DNA from: Stachybotrys elegans
Lineage: Eukaryota; Ascomycota; Sordariomycetes; Hypocreales; Stachybotryaceae
Assembly: GCA_020746835.1 (NCBI GenBank)
Contig: JAGPNK010000011.1
Span: forward strand, 186,001-250,000
DNA length: 64,000 nucleotides
Direction of reading: 5' to 3'
Part shown: positions 35,384-46,875 of the stretch, one piece after another
Layout: each line of letters starts with the position of its first letter
Numbering within the stretch: the stretch's first letter is position 1
Notes under the pieces: generated by a model
Databases searched by the model: none
Told to the model about the DNA's origin: nothing
The model's input: only the letters and a program-made list of their open reading frames with translations
Translations under genes and position numbers: made by a program

Positions 35384-37189
35384 ATGGCGATTCTTAAACT
35401 AGTTACTATGCTATTTGGCCTGTGGACCTACGCATGGCTGGTGAGGAGTGTGCATAGAGCCTACGACCGACGATGGATGGCCAAGGTACGTATGAAAGAA
35501 ATGACATGACTTCGACTAACATTAATCTTAGCAAAGAAAGAATGTCACTCAGGCGAAATCTGCCTCCTGGATGGAGGTATGGTTCCCTGGGTTGTCTTAC
35601 CTGGTTGCAGGCCCTCGAATTCTGCTTGAGAACTACGTGAGCCTTCCTGCGAGGACCGCGACAACCAGAGTCTGACAACCTCTAGAAACCCGGCGTCCCG
35701 ATATCCATCACCACCCCAGAGACAACCTACGTCCATCTCTCCTCTCCAGATCACATACGCGAGCTGGTGGATGCTCCGGAAGAGCTCCTGTCTCTTCATG
35801 CCCTTTCAAAGGATGTAAGTAGTGTGGCCACGATAAAGATGGTCCTGACGGTAAAGCAGATGTTCAAGCCTGAATACACCATGAACGGGTTGGTAGTTCA
35901 AGATGATATGCAGCAGAACGGCAATCTACATACACGGGTTTTCCGGGTTCTCCTGCGTTCTCATCTTCCTGCTCTGACCGACCCCTTGTACAGACTGCTG
36001 TCGGCCGCCCTAGAGGACAGATTCAACGAGGCTGCAAGTCTTTCTGCAAGCACATCAAACATGAATGGCTGGTCCACCTTGTCCACTTTCGAAATGTCCA
36101 AGAAGGTCGTGGTAGTTGCCAACGCCCGAGCCTTTTTCGGCCCGCGCCTCGCCAGCTCAACCAAATTTCTCGAGGCCGCTCTCAGCTACCCAGAACATCT
36201 TCTCACCACAGCCGAGGTTCTTCGATTCATCCCTAGATCTCTGCAATCCTTCGTGGCTCCCATTCTTATGCGCAACCAGTGGGCTTCCAAGATCATGGTT
36301 AGCCACATAACTGCAGAGATTGAGAGGCGGCGTCAACAAACCAGCTCTAATAGCAACCAGGCCCAAAATGACGTTGATTGCATTCAGTTCTTTATGGATT
36401 CCACTCGCACAAATACTCGCAAGAACGGCTGGTCGACTGAGAAGATTGTTCAGGTCCTCCTCGGTATATGGTTCGCGGCTGTACACCAGCCCGCCATTGC
36501 CTTGGTCTACGCCCTTGAAGATCTATGTGCCCACCCGCAATTCGCAGACGGAATTCACGAAGAAGCTTCTGCTTTATCAACACCATCATACGAAGCCATA
36601 GACTCCCTCCCTTTGCTTGAAGCCTTCATCCGCGAGTCCTGCCGTCTCCACCCATCAGACTCCATCTCTATCCGGAGGAAGGTGGTAAGTTCTGAAGGTG
36701 GGAGTGACGACAAAGGAGAAGATGTCGGAAGAGGGTATATCTTTCAGGACGGGACGCGTCTCCTCCAGGGGGATGTGGTTTGCGTCCCTTCTCAAGCCAT
36801 CATGCTAGACCCGCATATCTATGGCAAAGACAGCGCCGAGTTCAACCCTGGCAGATTTCTCAGACCTGCAGAGACTGTCGCAAGCACACATGTAAGAAAC
36901 AAGTTTACAGAGCTGGATCCTTCATACCCAATTTGGGGGCTAGGAAGGCATGCTTGGTGAGTTTTCCCTCTCCTGTCCAGACAATACTAACAAGTCTCGC
37001 TGTCGCAGCCCTGGACGGTACTACGCTTCCTTGGTATTGAAGATTGCTCTCCTGCATGTGTTGGAAAAATACGATATAAAGCTAGGATCATCCGGGCCCT
37101 CCGAACTGCGTAAATTCCAGTTTCGGTCGTCTATCGTACCCAAGGCGAGTGCCCAGATAATGTTCCGGAGGCGCACTTTACGAAATTAA
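35384..37189 (+). CDS. Cytochrome P450 (CYP-1)
   Basis: Exons 35384-35485, 35532-35636, 35686-35814, 35860-36956 and 37009-37189 give 537 aa. An N-terminal membrane anchor (MAILKLVTMLFGLWTYAWLV) is followed by FPGLSYLVAGPR. The ExxR motif is ESCR in LLEAFIRESCRLHP, and the haem-binding WGLGRHACPGRYYA is completed by the last splice. The intron at 35815-35859 is in frame and open, so unspliced reading would insert 15 residues. About ten extra residues (SSEGGSDDKG) sit before the beta-strand YIFQDGT. It is clearly related to the P450 at 62218. An ER-bound monooxygenase; substrate unknown. Confidence 0.9.
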
Positions 37190-37392
37190 GACAACATGTC
37201 AAAGTTACAGTATACTTTGTTTAAGCTCCTGGAACATGTACTTTTGCCGTTGAACATGCAATACGACCGTTGTGTTTCCAAGTCACATAAGCGTCCTACA
37301 CAACGACAACTAGCTCAATTACTCGGATAAATTTCAAGATATTGACTTAATTTGCTCATTACTAGGTATACTGTCAAGATTTAGTTTTCCTG

Positions 37393-38511
37393 CTATGCCA
37401 TCTTGTTGTTCTTCCCTTTCTTCTCCTCGACAAACCACTTCCCAGCACGGTCCAAGCCCTCGTGAATGGTGTACTTGGGCTTGTAGCCAAGAACCCTTTT
37501 CGCCTTGTCGCCGTTCAACGTGCGAGTTATAGTGGTCAACCGGACTGCCTCCCTGGTGATGGGCGGCTGCTTGGCACCAAACGTGCGCAGCCAGGTCGTC
37601 CACTCGCTGAGAAAGGCCACAAATAGGATCAGCCAGGCAGGGACAACCTTGATCTTGTCCTTTGGCACAGGCAGTCCAATGGATGCGGACACAGCTCGCT
37701 GAAAGTCCCAGAACAAGATGCGCTCATCATTTGTCACATTAAAAGACTCCCCGTCGACTCGCATGTCTGGCGGGGGTGGCTTGCCATATGCAGCAAGCAA
37801 AGCCTTGGCAGTGAGGAGCTCGGCGTCGACTAGATTGCCAACGTAGAGGAAATCGTATTCATTGCGGCCGGGGCCGATTTGCATGCCGCCGCGACCGGAG
37901 CGGCAGGTTGCGACAATCTTGCCCATGCAGATGGTATCGCGCTCACCAAAGACGGTAGCAGGCCGCAGGTTTGCAGTCAGCATGGAGGCATCGCCACCAA
38001 CCCGGTTGGCCGATAGGACGTCGGCCTCGGCGACAGCCTTGGTCAGAGTATAGACTCGCTTCTGCTGCGGATATTGTAGGACGGGGAGGTCTTCGCCCGC
38101 ATCGACCAAATCCGAGACATTGTCGTGAATCACAGACGAGGTCGACGTATTGACAAAGGCGTGGACGGTGCCGGCGGCCTTGCATGCAGAGAGCAGATTG
38201 CGGGTTCCATCAACGTTGACGGATTGAAACCGGGAGGGGATCACCACCATGGAGTCAGGACAGGCTATGTGGAACACAGTCTTGGGTTTGATCTGGAGTA
38301 CAGCGCTATGCAGCCGGCTGGCGTCGGTGATGTCAACATTGTGGTATTCGACACCAGGCAAGGTATTGCGCGTGGTGTTGATGTCCACGACGTGGATGTT
38401 GGAGTTGGGCTCAGTGTCGAGTATGTGCTTGGTCATATGAAAGCCAATGAATCCACAACCACCCGTGATAAGGACAGGGCCCAGAGGCTCACCCTTACTC
38501 TCTTGAGCCAT
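37393..38511 (-). CDS. Erg26/3beta-hydroxysteroid dehydrogenase-like enzyme
   Basis: A single exon of 372 aa. The extended-SDR cofactor motif is ITGGCGFIGFHM; the catalytic Tyr-X3-Lys is YTLTK; VFHIACPDS and VNVDGTRNLL match the 3beta-HSD family. A hydrophobic stretch (VVPAWLILFVAFLSEW) near residue 300 probably anchors it to the ER or lipid particles. Erg26 proper removes the C4 carboxyl of sterol intermediates while oxidising C3. A copy between P450 genes is more likely a specialised paralogue acting on a steroid, triterpene or other C3-hydroxy substrate. It converges with the upstream P450 across 203 bases. Confidence 0.88.
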   Translation of the reverse strand: MAQESKGEPLGPVLITGGCGFIGFHMTKHILDTEPNSNIHVVDINTTRNTLPGVEYHNVDITDASRLHSAVLQIKPKTVFHIACPDSMVVIPSRFQSVNVDGTRNLLSACKAAGTVHAFVNTSTSSVIHDNVSDLVDAGEDLPVLQYPQQKRVYTLTKAVAEADVLSANRVGGDASMLTANLRPATVFGERDTICMGKIVATCRSGRGGMQIGPGRNEYDFLYVGNLVDAELLTAKALLAAYGKPPPPDMRVDGESFNVTNDERILFWDFQRAVSASIGLPVPKDKIKVVPAWLILFVAFLSEWTTWLRTFGAKQPPITREAVRLTTITRTLNGDKAKRVLGYKPKYTIHEGLDRAGKWFVEEKKGKNNKMA

Positions 38512-39654
38512 TGTACGAGTCGACTAGGAGTAGCAATGTCTTCCTAGGTGACGTAAAATGCTCCTAAAATACAAGGCAGGGTGAAGTAGAAGACCAAGGA
38601 ATAGAATTGGAGGGCGAGATGAGGACTACCAGAGTCAGATGGTAGATTCAGCAATTAGTGAGGCTAGCTGACCAGAGCGAGATATTGCAGGAGAAGGTTG
38701 CATGTTGGTGCTGGCTGACGGCACCATTCAAAGTGCCATTTCAGACACGGGTGGCATGAGTAGGTGGCGTGACATTACCGCATTGTGATAAGAGAAGAGG
38801 CACAATGTAACGTCAAAGGCCATCTGGCCGGGCGCGCAGTTTGTGCGTATCTTTTGCGTCCAAATTTGATTGGGACCAGTCTCATCCGCCGGTTTGCCTA
38901 AAAGCGGCGTTGCCATATTGGAAAGGGAGAAGATCGTCCCGGCGCGACCAACTGCATACATTGGTGCCTCTCAATACGTGTCATTGAATGATTCAATGCG
39001 GTAAAAGCCGCAAGTATTGGGACTGTACATGTACTTCGCAACCAGAACCGAGTACCGTAAGCAGTAATTGTTGATGCAGGTAAGCAGGCGTCGACAACCA
39101 ACTGAGCTATGCATGTCAGCCTTCTCTGAATACGCGTCTCCTACCAAAATATGTCACATTGGGCAGGGGGTTCTGCAGATCCACGGGCTGAAATGCCGGG
39201 CTGCATATCGTCACAAGCCATCACATCACACGCCGAGCCTCGCGGCAATTCGATTGCGCCATGGTATCTTGGAGCGAGCCAGCCCAACAACCGCTGCGTG
39301 TCTACGCCAGACGAAATGGATCGAACATCCTAGAATAAAATTCGGCAAGGCAGATGCGCTTGAGCTATCCCTGAGTCAACACTGATAAGCCATAATCTTG
39401 TGCGTGAACGATTGTCGCCGCCTATTCCAGTTGTAAATCCTACCTACCCTGCGTATTACTCAGTCTTACTGCATTTGAGGGTGGCGACGACTGTCTTCCG
39501 AAAAGTAAACAGTCGGGGCCAGCATCGATTACTTGCCCAAGGAGAGGGTTGTACGCACATGTGTATAGCCTTTTTACATTCTCAGCTGCCATTTAATCCC
39601 ATTTCTGTCGCTGTCCGGCTTCAGTATCTCAGCTTGTGCGATAAACCGGCAGTC
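38512..39654. other. 1.1 kb intergenic region, divergent promoters
   Basis: Between the Erg26-like gene (-) and CYP-2 (+). Nothing recognisable. Confidence 0.45.
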
Positions 39655-41489
39655 ATGATACCAACAATTACACAAAGAGTGGCACAATGGTCGGTGGCCC
39701 AGCAAGGGTTTTTCGTCCTGGCCATTCTCTCAGTATCTTGGACAGCCTGGAGACTGTGGAGATTTACCTTGGCTCCGATGGTGAATAAGGGCCAAGTGAA
39801 AGAGCTGCCTTACTTGGTTCCATGTAAGTCGTGATCACTGCGTGCCAGCTCAGTCACAAGTGGACACAGGTCTAACTTGTACAACAGTCTTGGGTATGAG
39901 ATAGCCCTGTACTGACTCCTCGATTATACCTGACAAGTCGCAGGCCATGGCATATTCTTCCTAAGAGACCTTGGAGGTGCCGTCAAATACGGCAGGTGAG
40001 TCAGTATCCCCGATGGAAATTTCCCCTTCTCATTCCTTAAGAGAATATTTTGGCAACACCCGGGAAACTTTCTCTGTAACTGTCGCTGGCCAGCAAATCT
40101 ACATCATGACTTCTGCCACCAACATCGCGGCCACTCTCAAGAGTCTCGACACATTCGACTACAGCAGCCTCATCACCGACATCATGCGCAAATTTGGCAT
40201 CTCCTCTGAGGCTATTAATATTCTTCATGACGTGCCGCATTCGCTGATAAATAAGCCTGGTCGGGTCAAGTCCCTAGCCGACATCGGCGAGCACAGTATG
40301 AAGCAGCAGCTCAATCCGGGGCCAAAGTTTGATGATTTTGAGGCTGTTTTGTTGAGCGAAATTGATGCGAGGTTGACGTGGGACAAATTATCCTCCAAAG
40401 CACTACTCTCCCCGAACACAAACTCCCCTAACTTGAAGGCTGTCTCGCTCATCGAGCTTGTTCGACAAACACTTGTTGAAAGCACCGCAATTGGATTCTT
40501 CGGTACGGCTATTCTTCAAGTCAACCCCGCAATCGTCGATACGTTTCTGTCTTTTGACGACAGACTGTGGATGTTTCTTTATGGCATCCCACGTCCATGG
40601 TCCAGTGGCATGAGGGCTGCCAAAGAAAAGCTTCATGACTCTGTGGTTGCTTATCTACGCCTCCCGAAAGATCAACGTCCCGGTGCTGCTTGGCTGGCTT
40701 CGACCTTGGAGACTGAAATGTCCGGGCGGGGTATCTCAACCCGAGATCTCGCAGGGTGGCTCACAATGATATTTTGGTCGTAAGCTTCTCTATCATTCCT
40801 ACCCCCTTCTCGATATCGCATCTAGACTGACCTATCCCTTATCCTTTAGACTAAGCACCAACACTTGGCGGCTTTGCTTCTGGGTCTCGGCATATATCCT
40901 GCATGACCCGTCCCTCCTCGCCTCCATCCGCACCGAAGTACTCCCTTATACTTCTTCTTACTCTTCTCTTTCCGCCCTACACACCGACCTCTCAACCAAG
41001 TGCAACCTCTTCCACTCTGTCTATCACGAGACTCTCCGCCTAGTCGATAGCCCCATCTCCATCCGCAAGATCACCCAACCCGTCACCACGGCTATGGGAG
41101 AGTCTCTGCCGCCCCAAGCATTTCTCATGCTCATCCACCGGGAGCTCATGCTGGATGAAAAGGCCTGGGGTGCTGATGTGAGGAAGTTCAATCCAACAAG
41201 GTTTCTGCGCGGTACAGCTGGGGAGGCAATGTTACGCAGTAAGAGTTACACGCCTTTTGGTGGAGGCCCCATGTTATGTCCCGGGCGGTTCATGGCTAGA
41301 GGTGAGGTCATGGTCTTTGTAGCCTTGCTGATATCGCGGTTCGACACGGTTCCTCATAGCCCCGAGGCCCAATTCCCAAGGCTGGATACCACGACTGGGT
41401 ATGGATCGGGTATTTTGGGTCCAATGAAAGGGGATGATATTGCGATTAATCTGTCATGCAGAGACCTGGGCCAGGGACTTGTCCAGTAA
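39655..41489 (+). CDS. Cytochrome P450 (CYP-2) with a 6-base microexon
   Basis: Exons 39655-39823, 39888-39893 (six bases), 39944-39995, 40042-40779 and 40850-41489 give 534 aa. The N-terminal helix is FFVLAILSVSWTAWRLW. The microexon TCTTGG supplies part of the conserved VPFLGHGIFF; skipping it removes two residues from the turn before the first core helix. The ExxR motif is ETLR and the haem motif is FGGGPMLCPGRFMARGE. The haem loop and the CPGR motif recall the CYP7/CYP8-like fungal enzymes, several of which act on steroids and terpenoids; assignment needs a tree. All five exon phases join without a stop. Confidence 0.88.
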
Positions 41490-42100
41490 TGATTGCGGCT
41501 GCCTCGTCAGAACACACAGAAGGGCTAGAGGTGGGCTGAGACAGAGTGCGTACACATATCGAGTCTTCTAGCCGTACGCTCCTTGACTCATACTTGCTGC
41601 CTTGTTTTTCTCTGGCCAATGGGCGATTCTGATGATTCCTTTCTGTTTATTGAATGATAATTCCTCGGAATTTATGACCAAGGCATTGTAAAGTTAGTCC
41701 TAAATGCACGCCTCGCTGTACAAGCCCATTACGCAGGATATGCCAAATTGAATGAAACCACAACGGTAGCTGCAAGAGAGTGCTCCTAATCCTATTAAAT
41801 GAGTCTTGATTCCATAGCCCACCATATGAACTCCTCCCATCTACTCTAAGCCAGCTGCAATACAAGATAAGTCTTGTCTGAGCTTTGCTTCGTTGATGGA
41901 GCTGATGTGGATATATTGAAACCGAAAACAGTAAATGCCGAGGCGGTGGAGAACTCGAGATCCGGATGGTCCGGAGGGAGGGCTTGTCTCACCTCTTCTC
42001 TCGCCATTACTGAGCATGCATCCTTGTCCCATTACATTACATTTTATTGACATTGACACTTTACAGTTGCAGCCCATGCCTTTACCACATCGTCGTCACG
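41490..42100. other. Intergenic
   Basis: CYP-2 3' flank and the bZIP promoter; nothing notable. Confidence 0.5.
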
Positions 42101-43477
42101 ATGGCCTCGATCAATCCTACCGATTCCACGTAAGTGGTTCCCGGACGTCTGTCCAACAAGCCCCTGGCGTACTGATCAATGCTAGTCCGGTACCTTCTGA
42201 GCCATGGGCATGCGGTCGGCTTCTTACAAAGACCCAAAGAGAACAAAAGCGGGAGCGTGACCGCATACGTAAACGTAGGAAGCGCAGTGCCGATAGTGAA
42301 TTCATCAAGTCGATTGAATCCCGACTCCTTCGGTGGGAGAAAGCGCTCCCATTACTATTGGGTCCTGAAAACTCGGAGGGTTCAGAGTCTGCCGAAGCGG
42401 CTGGGGATGAGTCAATCATTCCTGAGCTACGAACTGGCTCTGACCTTGGTGTCACAGCCTGCGATTTGGCGGCGGCCGAAGACGATGCACTAGATCTGCT
42501 GCATGCCAATGAAAATCAGTCAACCATTTCTGAGTTACCAACTGGTCCTGGTTGTGTCACAGCCACCGATTTCGACACATTTCTAGGTCCTCAGGTGATC
42601 AATCGGGCATCACTTAATTTCGATGACCCCATCGCTGCTGTACAAGGATATCTGCTTGACCAACCGACAACGTTTTTGGCGTCTGGTCAAAACTCCCTAC
42701 TCCTTGCCAAGGAGGTTCTCGGTCGAGTCCAGCTCCTTGACTCAGGGTTGGTATGCACTGATGAAGAAATGAACCAGGATACACTGATTCAAGGTACACT
42801 TCATGGGTGGCAAAGTGTCTTTGAAAGGAAAGGTGTCTTCTGTCCACTGTGGAGCATTATATCGACATTCGACCGATATGCCAAACCGAAGCACGGTATC
42901 GTGACGCACATGGCATTTCTCTATGCAGCACACACCCTATCTATTGTAAACCGACCCATCCAATCTCTAGGTTCTCGGGACTAACAATACCAGTCTCTTT
43001 GTGCTAAAGGTTCTCTACCGATCTGGTACCGCCCAAGGTATGCAAGCTGCTATTCAGAACAATTCATAATGCTGACTTGTGTTAGACCAACTCAAATTGC
43101 CTTCTCCCATGATTCTTTCATTGATTACTTTCTTTGGTAGTGCCCTCTACTTACCGTTGGGGCTTTGACATGACTGACCATTATTAATGCAAAGGCCTGG
43201 TCTCCGCGAAAGACTTGTATTGGGTCAACCAGCAATTACAGACGACTTCTGGGACCTTTATATGTCATGCTGCCAATTCATCTGGCCCTTCCCAAGCTCC
43301 GAGGCATATGAAAGAAATGCAGAGACCGGCAGGTATCGATTTTCTGAACTATACAAGACCTATCTTGAGGATCTCAAGAATTACACCTTGGACCATAGAT
43401 TTTTTACGAAATACCCCGCTGTTTATGAGGATGTTGCGCCATATATGGTGGGCTGGTCAAGCTTCTCGCGGAGTTAA
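42101..43477 (+). CDS. bZIP-like transcription factor with DUF3425
   Basis: Exons 42101-42129, 42186-42945, 42994-43037, 43086-43136 and 43195-43477 give 388 aa. The start is MASINPTDST, joined to TPVPSEPW. A basic stretch (TKTQREQKRERDRIRKRRKR) precedes a short helix SIESRLLRWE. The C-terminal half (IWYRPRPTQIAF; FIDYFLWPGLRERLV; DDFWDLYMSC; FIWPF; FFTKYP) is DUF3425, common in fungal bZIP regulators. The basic region lacks the usual Asn and the NXXXXXXXR pattern is degenerate, so DNA binding may be altered. A longer continuous frame from 41935 exists, but it would read through a GTAAGT intron. Confidence 0.8.
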
Positions 43478-44146
43478 AAATAAACAGACTTGGTTCGGAT
43501 ATGCGAGTGAAGAAACATTCAATTACACATGCAAGGCCTGACAGCATCCGCAACATTGTGTGATTGCAGTGAGTCGAAACCTTCCATCCGACCTAGCCGT
43601 ACCAGCTCTCCTGATGTGGACGTGTATGTATGCTTGTTCCTTTGGACATATCCGACTATCCCAACGCATCACATGCCTGTAAGGTCGTGAATGCGCGCTG
43701 GCTTGTGACACCGCAGACACCTGTTGTTCGACCACTCAGCTACCACCTCGGACTGTATACCACTTTTCATTCCCATAAAGACAGAAGAGATTCGTCATGA
43801 TAAATATGGGAGACCTGGCGCAATCAAGAGCGATTGTATGACCCAAGCTTCTTGTCCATGGGTCCGGTAGATCATCGGGAGCGACGTCGCTCTGCACGAA
43901 TCCATGCAGGCAAACACGTCGCACAGCCATAAATTTAGAAACAAGCAGGGACATTGCACATCGAGCGACGGGCCGTATTCTCATGTAACTATGACATATG
44001 TGTAGGGGCGACTCGTGTCAAAGTTGATTTGTAAAGGATATCCGATACCAGTAATCCACCATAAATCTAGTCCAGTCTCTCCACGGCGGCAACCATCTCA
44101 CAACATATCAGGTCTTGAATCTAGCCAGATTTGAACTTCCACTACA
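43478..44146. other. Intergenic
   Basis: Between the bZIP gene and the SDR. No gene or repeat found. Confidence 0.5.
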
Positions 44147-44996
44147 ATGTCGCTCAACTTCATTCAAAAGGTCACGACGCTTCCCCGGGTTGTGGTCGTG
44201 ACCGGGGCTGCATCAGGCATCGGCCTCGCAACAGCACGAAGCCTCGCTAAACTCGGCTGTGCAGTATCTCTTGCTGATCTCGACCTCAAGAAGCTTGACG
44301 TAGCAGCGTCAACAATCAAAGCTGAAACTCCAGAGGCTAGGATTCTAACCACAGCCCTGGACATACGCGATCGGCCCGGCGTTGCTCGATGGATCGCCGA
44401 TACAGAGACCAAGCTAGGCAAGATATCGGGTAGTTTCAATGCAGCTGGAGTTGCAAATGCTGCACACACCCTAAAGCCACTCACAGAGACTGCGGACGAG
44501 GAATGGGATTTGGCGATTGGTGTCAACCTCACCGGAACTATGAACTGCGTCAAAGAGCAGGTTCGCGCCATGAAGGCTAGCGGATCCGAGGGTTCTATTG
44601 TGGTGGTTGCCTCGATTGCTGGATTGATTGGCACGGAAAATGGATCCGCCTATACGGCTGCCAAGTTTGGGACTGTTGGTCTCATTCGGTCGGTTGCGAG
44701 GGAGACGGCTCGTTTAGGGATTCGTGTGACTGGGATTGCTCCGTAAGTTCCCTTGTTGCAGTTTTATCAAAAAGTCTACTAATTCGCTATCGTCATACAG
44801 TGCTACAGTCATGACGCCTATGACCAAGGACTCATTTGAAAATGGCCACTTCCTCAAGCAAGTCCTTGCTGCTACGCCGGCTGGTCGCTTGGCTGAGCCC
44901 GAAGAGGTGGCAGACCTCGGTATATTCTTATTGAGCGGTGCCAGTTCGTACATTAGTGGTAGTACCCACACTCTTGACGGTGCTCTTCTAGCATAG
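44147..44996 (+). CDS. Short-chain dehydrogenase/reductase (FabG-like)
   Basis: Exons 44147-44742 and 44801-44996 give 263 aa. It has VTGAASGIGLATA for cofactor, Ser in VASIAGLIG, the YTAAK catalytic pair, and the C-terminal EPEEVADLGIFLLSGASSYISG of classical SDRs. Asp after the second strand (LADLDLKK) suggests NAD(H) preference. The likely role is alcohol/ketone interconversion on the product of the neighbouring P450s. The intron has GTAAGT and ACAG ends with a CTAAT branch point. Confidence 0.9.
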
Positions 44997-45337
44997 ACAT
45001 TTGTCAATCTTAGGTATGAACTCGGGAAAATAGATATGTTGTATCTAGTATCGATTTGTCACAGCCATTAGAAGCAATCCACTTGGTCTCAACGAGGCCT
45101 TCTATAGTGGGTCAGTCACTCCTTTCTACGAGGGCGCTATGCAAGCCTTAGCCGCATCGCATTGTGAAGGTATTTCCCAAGCTCAATGCGGTTTGTGATG
45201 GTGCTAGCAGCTATCATATTCTGGGCCCTGACCGTCATGGCACAGCCAGTCGGCGACCCTCTTGACGATGGTCTCGAGTGTTTACATCTTTTCTTAACTT
45301 TGTTTCATGCATACAATTGCTATAGGCTCTCTATATG
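44997..45337. other. Intergenic
   Basis: Convergent 3' ends. An open frame at 45186 begins with a signal-like stretch but overlaps the hydrolase (see rejected items). Confidence 0.4.
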
Positions 45338-46313
45338 TCAAACCTCAATTCCTGTGTCGTCCTGCAGTACGTCACGCAGAAACCTAAGCTGGTGCTTCAT
45401 GTTCTTCTCAAATGTTATACCGAAGTAAGGGTCGAAATGACCCGCCTTTCGAAGAATAACCAGTCGTTTTGGTTCTCTTGCCAATTCATATGCCCTCAAT
45501 TGCGTAGCCGTTGATGCTTCAGCATCATTATCCGTGATGACCATAAGAAATGGGGTCGGAGCAATGCGATGAATAAAGGCAGCTGGCTCAAATCCATAGA
45601 TATTGAGGAGAGTGTTGACGGTCACTACACCCTCCCAACCAAGGTTGTGATTGTTCAGATAATCCAGACAGGGAATCATTCCAGGGTCTTTGAAAAGAGC
45701 CGGGCAGTCCGGGCTGCGGGCGCCTTCAGATGTCCTCGGAAAAACCTGCAGAGTAGCGTGCTCGCTCCCGGCCTTGATTGCTTGTCGATTCTTGTACAAA
45801 TCTGGTAGGTGTTTATTTAATAGCCCTGCCTGTGCTTCGCCGGAAACAAATGGGACCTGTACGATGGTTGCGCGGATTCGGTGATCGAAGGCCGATGCGT
45901 AGATTGTAGCGCCGCCTGCCATGCTGCTCCCCCAAAATATGATTCTGCAGTCGTCTACCTCTGGCAGAGAGGCTGCATAATCGAATGCATCCGAGTAGTC
46001 ACGCCCTTGTTGGGCAGGGTCACTTTCTTTACGCGGAGTACCCTCGCTAGAGCCCCAGTTGCGGTGGTCGTAGAGCAGTACTCCATATCCTGCAGATTGG
46101 AATCCCTCGGCGAATGAGGGGAGAAATTGTTGTTTCAGAGCCGCAAGCTGCGATTATGATTCAGTGGTCGCTTCGCCATTGCATGGGCTTGCATACCCCG
46201 TTCGCCATGATGATGCATGGTTGTTTTCCTGGAGCCGCGGGGGGGTAAAACCATCCTCTTAGCACAGTACCATCAAGAGTAGGGAACTCAATATCGTTGC
46301 GCAACCCAGGCAT
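45338..46313 (-). CDS. Alpha/beta hydrolase (XynC/DltE-like)
   Basis: Exons 46313-46197 and 46147-45338 give 308 aa. DGTVLRGWFYPP leads into IIMANGLAALKQQFL, then LLYDHRNWGSSEG and the nucleophile elbow GSSMAGG. The acid is in the VITDNDAEAS region and the base in KAGHFDPY. This family is widespread in fungal clusters, where members act as esterases, thioesterases or C-C hydrolases. The 49-base intron joins ANG to LAALKQQ. It is divergent from the Zn2Cys6 gene at 46876 across 562 bases. Confidence 0.88.
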
Positions 46314-46875
46314 GGCGACTTGACAGGCTACTGGGTAGCAGTACTGAAATGCGTAAGGATGATATTATTTCCCAAGTGGTGATGCCCCTTAAATTGACCT
46401 AGTCATCAAGTATTTCTTGAGCAAATACTGCTTACCCAATGCCAAGACAGTCCTAGAACTCGCCTGATCGTTGAGCGACTCGCCCTTACGCTATCTGTTT
46501 TCTTGGCCACCGAGCGAGTCGCTCAATTGTGAGATCAACGTCCGTGCCCCAATTTGCAGTTGGCGGAACTGTTTCGCCTCAAGGAGGGCTATACAGGTCT
46601 CCCAGGAAAGAAAGGTGAGAGTCGGCACGACGTGTGGGAGACAATCCTCGAATGGACCCTCTCAGCAGGGCTGACAAGAACAACACTATTCTAAAAATAA
46701 ACAGCACTTTGTCTATATTGAGAATGGCCGTAACGATTGGTCAAAGAAATTGGCTCCATATCTAGCCCCAGTATTTATCCTCCCGTCCACCCCTCTCGTC
46801 CCTGAAAGTTCTCGACCTACGCTCTTCACACGTCATCAATCCAGCCAAACAAGGTGCCGACCGCGCATCGTAAGA
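46314..46875. other. Intergenic, divergent hydrolase and regulator promoters
   Basis: Contains a short GAGCGACTCGCC / GAGCGAGTCGCTCAA inverted motif near 46472-46527. No gene. Confidence 0.4.

Noticed and set aside
36676..36745. Possible intron in CYP-1 (GTAAGTTCTG...TTTCAG)
   Set aside because: Removing it would delete the conserved strand before DGTRLLQGD (YIFQ), which matches the P450 fold; I kept it coding.
41935..42100. Longer N-terminus for the bZIP gene
   Set aside because: The continuous frame from 41935 runs through a clear GTAAGT...GCTAG intron; the short exon at 42101 gives a typical start instead.
45186..45428. Open frame starting with a convincing signal-like segment (MRFVMVLAAIIFWALTVMA)
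   Set aside because: It overlaps the 3' end of the alpha/beta hydrolase on the other strand, loses protein-like character after about 30 residues, and I found no splice continuation. At most an eroded first exon.
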